Origin: Bacteroidaceae bacterium | GTDB taxonomy: Bacteria > Bacteroidota > Bacteroidia > Bacteroidales > Bacteroidaceae | Length of the DNA stretch: 64,000 nt | NCBI GenBank assembly: GCA_900770665.1 | Contig: CAAGKZ010000059.1 | Span: 1 to 64,000, forward strand | Direction of reading: 5' to 3' | In this document: positions 51,473 through 58,397 of the stretch, in pieces | How the letters are laid out: each line of letters starts with the position of its first letter | How positions within the stretch are numbered: the first letter of the stretch is position 1 | Program-made: the position numbers and the translations under genes | Notes under the pieces: generated by a model | Told to the model about the DNA's origin: nothing | Seen by the model: only the letters and a program-made list of their open reading frames with translations | Databases searched by the model: none

Positions 51473-52183
51473 CTAAATGGTTTGACCGCTAAACACAACC
51501 CTCTGGGCAAAATCATCGGCATCGGCTTCGATGGATTGGCTCTGGTACATGTTGAAATCGACATCGGAACTTATATAGTTTTCAATGCTGAACTCCCAGG
51601 AATAGATATTGCTTTCGTCGGGCTTGGCTCGCCATGGATGTTCCACCGCAAAACGCTGGAAAGCGTGGCGTGCCTCGTGCAGCAGTGTGCGTATGATTTT
51701 TCGCGGGTTCTCCTCCTCAAGCAACAGTTTGTTAAGGATTATTTTGTTTCTTTCGTTGTTGTATGCTCCGAGTGAATTTGCCGCCCTTTTCTCAAAAACG
51801 AGTGGAGGGTTATAGCCTGTTGTTGCTGAAAAGGCTTTGTAAAGTTCCTCAATGTATTTCCTACGGCGTCTTGTACTTGCGGTGGAGTAGGGTTTTGCCC
51901 TCTCGGCATCTGTTGCAAAGAATTGTTCTACTGCGGCAATGCTCTGCCGTTCAAAATCGGCAATGTCGCAGAAAGGGTAGTCATACTCTGCCATCAAGTG
52001 CCTGGGTAGGAGCTGCAACAGATTGACATTGTAAATGCTGCCAATGTTCTTCATATCCTTTATAAGCATTTGAAGCCTTTCCTCAACGCTGCGTTTCTCA
52101 TATAAATGCATACGCTTCCATTCATCCTCATCGGGAAGCATTATTGCAACGCTGTCGCGGTATGTTTTTAAAAGAATGTCCAT
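51473..52183 (-). CDS. Zinc metallopeptidase, HExxH type (ImmA/IrrE-like layout)
   Basis: 236 residues, no signal peptide. RTLLHEARHAFQRFAV gives HEARH (169-173) as zinc site, and QSIEADADDFAQRVV supplies the likely third ligand Glu219 46 residues later. This spacing and the E-A-D-x-x-A end are like the ImmA/IrrE group, which cleaves repressors. The N-terminal 110 residues are helical and unlike known families. It lies between the RpoD-like gene and the leucine-rich-repeat gene on the same strand. A role in processing one of these is possible but not shown. Confidence 0.75.
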   Translation of the reverse strand: MDILLKTYRDSVAIMLPDEDEWKRMHLYEKRSVEERLQMLIKDMKNIGSIYNVNLLQLLPRHLMAEYDYPFCDIADFERQSIAAVEQFFATDAERAKPYSTASTRRRRKYIEELYKAFSATTGYNPPLVFEKRAANSLGAYNNERNKIILNKLLLEEENPRKIIRTLLHEARHAFQRFAVEHPWRAKPDESNIYSWEFSIENYISSDVDFNMYQSQSIEADADDFAQRVVFSGQTI

Positions 52184-52329
52184 ACTATAGAAAGGTGAAA
52201 GGTGAAAACGGAAAGGTGAAAACGGAAAGCTCGTGCAAGCGAGTGAGTGAAATTTATTTTCAATCGCACACAGTGCGGTTAAAGCTTAAAGTCGAGAGTT
52301 AATCCCCGATATTGCCTATTCTTTAAAGA

Positions 52330-53322
52330 TTATATACCGTTTTCGGCACGCCAATCGTCGAATTTCAATATCCTTCTCGCAGGAGTCTTTTCAAGAATCT
52401 CCAATAGAATCTCCAATGTCTCACGCATTGAATCTCTGTCGGTGAGTTCACGCACCGGCACACGCGTTCCATCGGGCACTGTGCATATATACCACTCGCC
52501 GTCTGTAACAGATTTTACAATATCCTTACATTCTCCATTGTAGAGGGCATCATGCAACTTAAATGCCCCGGTGCGTATGAACTTGTCGCGTTCATCATAG
52601 TCGTCGGGCAGGTGAGTTGCTGCATCGACCCGTCTCCACTCCACATAATCGGCAGCCTTTCTTATCTCCTTATGGCAACGGCTTATCTTGCTATTTGCAA
52701 ATAAATGTATTCTCGCTTTTTCCGGCATTACACTATACATTACCTTGCATTTGGGGTAGCGATAGTCATAATAGGCCAGCTTGGCATTGTCGAGTATCTC
52801 CTTGTATTCTCTGTAAAGTTCTGCAAATGAAGATTCGCCGGTTTGCAAATACTGCTCAATGTGCCTGCGTATGATTGGCGCGGCAAAATCACCGAAACTT
52901 TCCTTGGGGCTGAAGGTATATGCAAATGCAGCGTTCTTCACTCCCTGCATAGCGGCAAGCAGCAGTTCCTGTATCGGTTTTCCGCACTTTTCGTACTCCT
53001 TGGTTATTGCTATAGCTCTGTGGGCATTGAGCCAGCGTATTTGGTTTAGTTCAAAGCATTCCTCGTATGTTTCGTATATATATGCAGCATGTTCTTCTTC
53101 GCTCATCTCTTTAACCAGGTTCAAAGGCATGCGAGCACCCATACCGGGTGTGAAATCTTGAAATACATATAAGAGAAATCTCTCCTCACGTTCAATCAGC
53201 AGCTCTGTCTCTGCAATCTTTTTTATAAATTCATCGAGGTTGAAGTTCTTGCTTTTCAAGTGCTCAATGATATGGCTGGCCCCTCTTTTTGTAATACTTT
53301 TTGTTATTTTCAGTTGTCGCAT
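52330..53322 (-). CDS. Degenerate sigma-70 (RpoD) paralogue lacking region 4.2
   Basis: 330 residues. The first residues MRQLKITKSITKR match, from memory, the start of Bacteroidetes RpoD. Residues 96-158 (RWLNAHRAIAITKEYEKCG, LLLAAMQGVKNAAFAYTF, FGDFAAPIIRRHIEQYL) follow region 2.1-2.4 position by position. The aromatic melting residues Trp-Trp before IR are Pro-Ile here. RRVDAATHLPDDYDERDKFI (230-249) resembles region 3.2, and SMRETLEILLEILEKTPARRILKF (298-321) the beginning of region 4. The helix-turn-helix that binds -35 DNA is absent. It could bind core polymerase without normal promoter opening. The protein has not been recognised as any named family. It lies 146 bp upstream of the metallopeptidase gene. 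Confidence 0.6.
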   Translation of the reverse strand: MRQLKITKSITKRGASHIIEHLKSKNFNLDEFIKKIAETELLIEREERFLLYVFQDFTPGMGARMPLNLVKEMSEEEHAAYIYETYEECFELNQIRWLNAHRAIAITKEYEKCGKPIQELLLAAMQGVKNAAFAYTFSPKESFGDFAAPIIRRHIEQYLQTGESSFAELYREYKEILDNAKLAYYDYRYPKCKVMYSVMPEKARIHLFANSKISRCHKEIRKAADYVEWRRVDAATHLPDDYDERDKFIRTGAFKLHDALYNGECKDIVKSVTDGEWYICTVPDGTRVPVRELTDRDSMRETLEILLEILEKTPARRILKFDDWRAENGI

Positions 53323-53343
53323 AAGTCTAAAACATGTAATTAA

Positions 53344-53490
53344 TCAATTCCAATCGTCCCGCGACCTATAACCCCATTCGTGCAATTCCACCGCTATTCC
53401 CTTTTAAGGTTGGCTACAAGATTGGGGAAAGGTTTGTGTTCCGTGGCTTTTACCGCTTCATAACTTTGGGTTTTCTTACTTGTAATCTTT
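53344..53490 (-). pseudogene. Possible gene remnant in two frames
   Basis: Between two island genes, one frame reads SYEAVKATEHKPFPNLVANL and stops at 53394; an overlapping frame continues KGIAVELHEWGYRSRDDWN to a stop at 53344. Together they look like the C-terminal 45 residues of a protein with one frameshift near 53400. No start codon or 5' part is seen, and the parent protein is not recognised. Confidence 0.3.
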
Positions 53491-54210
53491 GAACCTCTCA
53501 ACAAGCAGATAACAACAGTAATTCAGTTTTTTAGTGTAAAGCTCATCAAGGAATTTTGTCATTTGCTTAGATGTCATTGCAGCTAAAGGCTTTGCCGTGT
53601 GCACATTGTAGATGGCAATTGTGGTGCTCTCTTTTTCACTGATTTCGCAGTTCCAGGGCAATAATATCGGATTTTTCATCAGCCAGTCGCGTATTTCATT
53701 GGCAAAGGAAATGTCTCTTTCAACGCGAAATGCCAATTTATACTCATTCCCAAAGAACATATTCCTTGCATTTATTCCTACAAATTCCAAACGAGCCTTT
53801 GCAAATTCTTTAAGCCCTATTTGCACTGTTCCGCAGTTGTTCCAGGCAACATTTCCGCGACATTCAACTCTCCATACCTTTTTCCACCATCGGTTGAGTA
53901 TATCTGCTGTGTTTTTTTTCAATTCACCAAAAGCAACCTCTTCAATCATATCTTTTATGCTTTGGCTTACATTATATATTGATTCTATCGCATCTACTTC
54001 CGAGTCGTTTTCTGTAACGAGATCTTTAAACATTTGCTCTCTTATTGTTGAAACATCTTCGCAGAATGTACAAACAGTATCGAATTGTTCCTCTGTCAGC
54101 CTCTTAATGCTATGATGTCCCACCAAACTATTCAGCAGTCTATATTCCTGTTTTTTTGAAGGGTTGCCCATCAGTTCGTTTGCGATGGTGACAATCTCTT
54201 GTTTTTTCAT
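53476..54210 (-). CDS. Unknown protein of the accessory island (244 aa)
   Basis: 244 residues, soluble, lysine-rich. It begins MKKQEIVTIANELMGNPSKK and has a helical first half (FCEDVSTIREQMFKDLV, VSQSIKDMIEEVAFGEL) and a second half with NTADILNRWWKKVWRVECRGNVAWNNCGTVQIGL. No motif is recognised. It starts 6 bp after the 143-residue gene, in the operon driven by module copy d; the RpoD-like gene follows after 153 bp. Confidence 0.65.
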   Translation of the reverse strand: MKKQEIVTIANELMGNPSKKQEYRLLNSLVGHHSIKRLTEEQFDTVCTFCEDVSTIREQMFKDLVTENDSEVDAIESIYNVSQSIKDMIEEVAFGELKKNTADILNRWWKKVWRVECRGNVAWNNCGTVQIGLKEFAKARLEFVGINARNMFFGNEYKLAFRVERDISFANEIRDWLMKNPILLPWNCEISEKESTTIAIYNVHTAKPLAAMTSKQMTKFLDELYTKKLNYCCYLLVERFKDYK

Positions 54211-54216
54211 AACTTC

Positions 54217-54648
54217 TTATTGTTTGTTTTTATTTGCTTTTTTCTTAAGGAACTCCTTTAAGGTTGTTCCGCAGTCATCGGTTTTTACAAAATCACCTTT
54301 CTGCTCGTCCCACTCGGCTTCGACATTGCTGTTTAACGACTCTTGGGAAATGCGACGACCACCCTTGAAATATTGCGCTGCGTCGAGCATTACGCGTGTA
54401 CCTTTGTACTCCACAAAGCAAATTTCAGCACCGGTCTTGGGGTTCTGGAGTGCTTTGGCTGTATATGTGCTGCGATACCCTATACCGCTTTTGAATATAA
54501 GGGTGTTGCCGTTGCGTTCATCGAGGCGGAAAAGTTCTGTTCTTGCAACATTTTTGGGAAGTCCTGTTTTTGCCAAATGCGATGGCAGTTCGCAATGATA
54601 AATGAGATTTTCACCGGCTACAAAAACTTTTGATTTGTTATTTTCCAT
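54217..54648 (-). CDS. Unknown protein of the accessory island (143 aa)
   Basis: 143 residues. MENNKSKVFVAGENLIYHCEL opens a probably beta-rich body (TELFRLDERNGNTLIFKSGIGYRSTYTAKAL, ICFVEYKGTRVMLDAAQYF), with a lysine-rich end (LKEFLKKKANKNKQ). No signal peptide or membrane helix and no known family. It is the first gene after module copy d, followed after 6 bp by the 244-residue gene. Confidence 0.65.
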   Translation of the reverse strand: MENNKSKVFVAGENLIYHCELPSHLAKTGLPKNVARTELFRLDERNGNTLIFKSGIGYRSTYTAKALQNPKTGAEICFVEYKGTRVMLDAAQYFKGGRRISQESLNSNVEAEWDEQKGDFVKTDDCGTTLKEFLKKKANKNKQ

Positions 54649-54674
54649 AGTGCTTTGTTTTATACGTTACGCAC

Positions 54675-54783
54675 ATAATATAGAAACTTTTTCAAAAAAT
54701 TCAATTTTTGGAACAGATGCCGATGGAAATAATTTGTATCGCAGTGAAATACAATGCGATATAAATAGTTAAAAGTTGTTAAA
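54675..54783 (-). promoter_or_regulatory. Shared upstream module, copy d
   Basis: ATAATATAGAAAC (54675-54687) and GTTAAA-AGTT-GTTAAA (54768-54783) are 93 bp apart. The middle part GTGAAATACAATGCGATAT is close to that of copy a. The box ends 27 bp before the start of the 143-residue gene. Confidence 0.65.
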
Positions 54784-54806
54784 TTGAAAAAGTGCCAATA
54801 AAGAAT

Positions 54807-55154
54807 TTAAGGCTTCATTTTGGCATACTTCAGATTGTCTACCACGAATTCGTACATCTCCGAATAGGCGTGAGTACACTCATCGGGTGTAAACCACGTA
54901 AAATCATCGTCAGCGTCAGTGACAACAATCTGATTTTCATCGTTCAAGCCAACGGCACAAATTGTTATGATTTGCTCATTGCCATCCATAACCCTGATGA
55001 CGCTCTCATCATAGGCTTCATTTTCCTCTTTTATTGCGCAATTGAACCAAATGTAACGCCCTGTGGGGTTGTTCGATAAAATTTCAATTATCTCGGTCTT
55101 TGCAGCCTCTTCAAGTGCTGCATACTGCTTTAAATACTTTTTAGGGTCTTTCAT
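54807..55154 (-). CDS. Unknown acidic protein downstream of nadB
   Basis: 115 residues: MKDPKKYLKQYAALEEAAKTEIIEIL, then a beta-rich acidic part (RYIWFNCAIKEENEAYDESVIRVMDGNEQIITICAVGL) and DADDDFTWFTPDECTHAYSEMYEFVV. No known family and no signal peptide. It lies only 4 bp after nadB, so it is translated from the nadB transcript, though it resembles the island proteins in composition. It marks the island border. Confidence 0.65.
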   Translation of the reverse strand: MKDPKKYLKQYAALEEAAKTEIIEILSNNPTGRYIWFNCAIKEENEAYDESVIRVMDGNEQIITICAVGLNDENQIVVTDADDDFTWFTPDECTHAYSEMYEFVVDNLKYAKMKP

Positions 55155-55158
55155 GGTT

Positions 55159-56736
55159 TTACTTTTCGCTTTCCTGTTTGGGATAGTCGATATTGTAGTG
55201 CAGGCCGCGGCTCTCCTTGCGTTCCATGGCCTGGCGCATGATGAGGTAGCCTACGTTGATGATGTTGCGCAGTTCGCATAGTTCGCGGCTCACGACGCTC
55301 TGCTTGAAGAGCTCTTCGGTCTCCTCGTACAGGAGGTCGAGGCGGTTCCAGGCACGTTTAAGGCGCAGGTTGGTACGCACAATGCCCACGTATGTGCTCA
55401 TAATCTGCTGCACCTCCTTGGCATCCTGCGAAATGAGCACCATCTCCTCGTTCATCGTCGTGCCCTCATCGTTCCACTCGGGGATTTCCTCCTTGTAACT
55501 GTACTCCTCAAAGTGTGCAAGCGAGTGCTTTGCTGCCGCATCGGCATAAACCACGGCTTCGATGAGCGAGTTGCTTGCCAAGCGATTGCCGCCATGCAGG
55601 CCTGTGCACGAACATTCGCCCACGGCATACAATCGGTGTATGCTGGATGCTGCGTTGAGGTCGACCTTTATTCCGCCACACAGGTAGTGTGCAGCCGGTG
55701 CAACGGGGATATAGTCCTTTGTTATGTCAATGCCAAGCGAGAGACATTTCTCGTAGATATTGGGGAAGTGGCGCTTTGTCTCCTCGGGGTCCTTGTGGGT
55801 GACATCAAGATAGACATGGTCGTCGCCACGGTGTTTCATCTCGTTGTCGATGGCGCGTGCCACAATGTCACGTGGTGCAAGCGACAGGCGCGGGTCGTAC
55901 TTATGCATGAATTCCTTGCCGTCCTTGGTGCGCAGAATGCCGCCGTAGCCGCGCATGGCCTCGGTGATGAGGAACGATGGGCGGTCGCCGGGGTTGTATA
56001 GTGCAGTGGGGTGGAACTGAATGAACTCCATGTCCTTTACCGTTCCTTTGGCGCGGTACACCATTGCAATGCCGTCGCCTGTTGCTACAAGCGGGTTGGT
56101 TGTTGTCTTGTAGACAGCACCACAGCCACCGGTTGCCATGAGGGTGACCTTGCTGAGGAAGGTGTGTACCTCGTTGGTGGCAATGTCAAGGACGTATGCT
56201 CCGTAGCACTCGATGTCGGGTGTCTGGCGTGTCACCTCAATACCCAAATGGTGCTGGGTGAGTATCTCAATTGCAAAATGGTTGTCGAAGATGGTGATGT
56301 TGGGGTGCTTGCGCACGGCCTTGATGAGTGACTGCTGAATCTCGGCACCGGTGTTGTCGGCATGGTGAAGGATGCGGAACTCGGAGTGACCGCCCTCGCG
56401 GTGAAGGTCGAACTCGCCGTTCTCGTTCTTGTCAAACTCCACGCCCCAGTCGATTAGTGCCTGAATCTGTGACGGTGCTTCGCGCACCACCTTTTCCACT
56501 GCCGCGCGGTCGCTTATCCAGTCGCCGGCAATCATGGTGTCCTCGATGTGCTTGTCGAAATTGTCGACCAGTTTATTGGTGACAGATGCGATACCACCTT
56601 GTGCAAAATAGGTGTTTGCCTCTTCCAATGTGGTTTTACAAACCAATGCAACTTTGCCTTTGTGGGCAACCTTGAGAGCGTAACTCATTCCGGCAATACC
56701 GGAACCGATAACTAAAAAATCAAATTTCTTGACCAT
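55159..56736 (-). CDS. nadB: L-aspartate oxidase
   Basis: Flavoprotein that oxidises aspartate to iminoaspartate, first step of NAD synthesis (fumarate can be the acceptor in anaerobes). 525 residues. The FAD-binding start is DFLVIGSGIAGMSYALKVA; ANTYFAQGGIAS near 40 is typical. The succinate-dehydrogenase-like motif appears as HREGGHSEFRILHHAD (about 115-130) and MEFIQFHPTALYNPGDRPSFLITEAMRG (about 230-260). AVGECSCTGLHGGNRLASNSLIEAVV is the C-terminal FAD loop. nadA and nadC are not in the window. Confidence 0.97.
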   Translation of the reverse strand: MVKKFDFLVIGSGIAGMSYALKVAHKGKVALVCKTTLEEANTYFAQGGIASVTNKLVDNFDKHIEDTMIAGDWISDRAAVEKVVREAPSQIQALIDWGVEFDKNENGEFDLHREGGHSEFRILHHADNTGAEIQQSLIKAVRKHPNITIFDNHFAIEILTQHHLGIEVTRQTPDIECYGAYVLDIATNEVHTFLSKVTLMATGGCGAVYKTTTNPLVATGDGIAMVYRAKGTVKDMEFIQFHPTALYNPGDRPSFLITEAMRGYGGILRTKDGKEFMHKYDPRLSLAPRDIVARAIDNEMKHRGDDHVYLDVTHKDPEETKRHFPNIYEKCLSLGIDITKDYIPVAPAAHYLCGGIKVDLNAASSIHRLYAVGECSCTGLHGGNRLASNSLIEAVVYADAAAKHSLAHFEEYSYKEEIPEWNDEGTTMNEEMVLISQDAKEVQQIMSTYVGIVRTNLRLKRAWNRLDLLYEETEELFKQSVVSRELCELRNIINVGYLIMRQAMERKESRGLHYNIDYPKQESEK

Positions 56737-56849
56737 ATTACCTTCTGTTTCTTTTCGGGGGCGAAACGGGCTTCAGTCCTTTTTGTCCTTTGGAGCGTAA
56801 AAATACAAAAAAATGACAAGTAGTGTAAATTTCTACGAAAAAAATATAG

Positions 56850-57779
56850 TTATTCGTCTGTTTTGTCGTTTGTTCCCAGTGCAGCGATGTTGCGCATGAG
56901 CTGTTCGTACTTGCAACGTTCTACTGCGCTGTGCTTGAAAAGCGTTTTATACTCCTCTTTTGTCAATGTCTGCCACTTCTCTTTTGTCATCTGCAGCAGC
57001 GCTTCACTTGGTTGAAGTTCGGGGAAGGTGTTTGGTGTGGAAAAGCGGTTGTGTGGGCACACAGCCTGGCAACGGTCGCATCCATAGAAACAGTTTCCCA
57101 TCTTTTCACCGATGTTTTCGGGCAGTTTGTCGCGGTGTTCTATGGTCAGGTATGAGAGGCACTTGCGTGCATCGAGTCCTTCACTGCTCAATGCATTTCC
57201 GGGGCAGGCATCTATGCACTTGCTGCAGTTGCCGCAAAGGTTGCGCTCGCAGGGGGCATCGTAGCAAAGTTCAATGTCAACAAACAGCTCGCCCAAAAAG
57301 AAGTTTGAGCCTTTACCGGGGATTATGAGTTGGCGGTTGCGTCCAATGTAGCCTATGCCGGCCTTTACGGCCCAGTAGCGCTCGAGTACCGGAGCCGAGT
57401 CGCAGAAGGCACGTCCTTGAACTGTGCAAACACTGTTTATGCTTTGTAAAAGCAGATAGAGCCTGTCCTTTACAACCTTGTGATAATCCCGCCCTTGTGC
57501 ATAGTCGGCAATGCCTTCAATATGCTGCTTGGGTGTATAGTTCATTGCCACGCAAATGATGCTTTTGCAGCCTTCTACAAGCAGGGTAGGGCTGAAACGT
57601 TTGTCGCAGTTGCGCTCAAGGTACTGCATTGTAGCGTGCCTGCCTTTGTCAATCCAATGGTTGTATGCCTGCACAGCATCGTCAGCGACAATCTCGACCT
57701 TGGCTATTCCACAAATGTCAAATCCGAGGCGTAGTGCCTCGGATTTTATAAATATGGTCAGCTCTTCTTTTGTCATCAT
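56850..57779 (-). CDS. queG: Epoxyqueuosine reductase
   Basis: Last enzyme of queuosine synthesis, which reduces epoxyqueuosine in tRNA using cobalamin and two 4Fe-4S clusters. 309 residues, as usual for QueG. ICVAMNYTP near 75, RYWAVKAGIGYIGRNRQLIIPGKGSNFFLGEL (about 130-160) and the ferredoxin part CGNCSKCIDACPGNAL with CFYGCDRCQAVCPHNRF (about 180-245) give all eight cluster cysteines. The start codon pair ATGATG overlaps the stop of the deacetylase gene. Confidence 0.96.
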   Translation of the reverse strand: MMTKEELTIFIKSEALRLGFDICGIAKVEIVADDAVQAYNHWIDKGRHATMQYLERNCDKRFSPTLLVEGCKSIICVAMNYTPKQHIEGIADYAQGRDYHKVVKDRLYLLLQSINSVCTVQGRAFCDSAPVLERYWAVKAGIGYIGRNRQLIIPGKGSNFFLGELFVDIELCYDAPCERNLCGNCSKCIDACPGNALSSEGLDARKCLSYLTIEHRDKLPENIGEKMGNCFYGCDRCQAVCPHNRFSTPNTFPELQPSEALLQMTKEKWQTLTKEEYKTLFKHSAVERCKYEQLMRNIAALGTNDKTDE

Positions 57780-58387
57780 TCAAAGACTTTGAATTCATAG
57801 CCTTGCTCCAGCAGCCACTCTATTGCGCGGGGAAGGGCATATTTAAGATTCTCCTCGGAGCGCAGCGAGTCGTGGAACGTGATGATTGAACCGTTTCGCA
57901 CAAGTCTTTTTAGAATCCCAAGAACCTCTTCGCCGCTCAGCCGTTTGCTGTAGTCGCGTGTAACAAGATCCCACATTACAAATTGGTAGCGTTTGCTCAG
58001 CTCCTTGTATTGGCTGCGGCGCAACATGCCGTGTGGCGGGCGGAACAGGTTGCTGTGAATTAGCGCGTCGGCCTTTTCCACGTTCTCAATATATTCCGGC
58101 GTGTCGGTAAACAGGCCTTTCAGGTGGTTGAATGTGTGGTTGCCGACTCTGTGCCCGGCATCCACCACAAGCTTGTACTCCTGCGGGTGTTTGCGCACAT
58201 TGTCTCCAACCATGAAAAAAGTTGCCTTTATGCCATAGCGCCCCAGCAGGTCAACTACCCAAGGGGTGATGACGGGGATTGGGCCGTCATCAAAGGTGAG
58301 ATAAACAGCCTTTTCATCGGGGTTCATCCTCCATAGCGCCTTTGGGAACATGTTGCGCACGAAACCGGGTACTTGCTCTATGAACAT
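57776..58387 (-). CDS. Polysaccharide deacetylase (NodB domain)
   Basis: 203 residues. The carbohydrate esterase 4 motifs are in order: VYLTFDDGP (TFDDGP, residues 28-36), GNHTFNHLKG (HxxxH zinc ligands, about 82-91), NLFRPPHGMLRRSQ (RPPxG, about 113), and VMWDLVTRDYSK and IITFHDS near the end. It should remove N- or O-acetyl groups from a glycan. The N-terminus has no clear signal peptide. It ends inside queG and starts 10 bp after a large membrane protein gene. Confidence 0.93.
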   Translation of the reverse strand: MFIEQVPGFVRNMFPKALWRMNPDEKAVYLTFDDGPIPVITPWVVDLLGRYGIKATFFMVGDNVRKHPQEYKLVVDAGHRVGNHTFNHLKGLFTDTPEYIENVEKADALIHSNLFRPPHGMLRRSQYKELSKRYQFVMWDLVTRDYSKRLSGEEVLGILKRLVRNGSIITFHDSLRSEENLKYALPRAIEWLLEQGYEFKVFE

Positions 58388-58397
58388 ATTGCTGATT

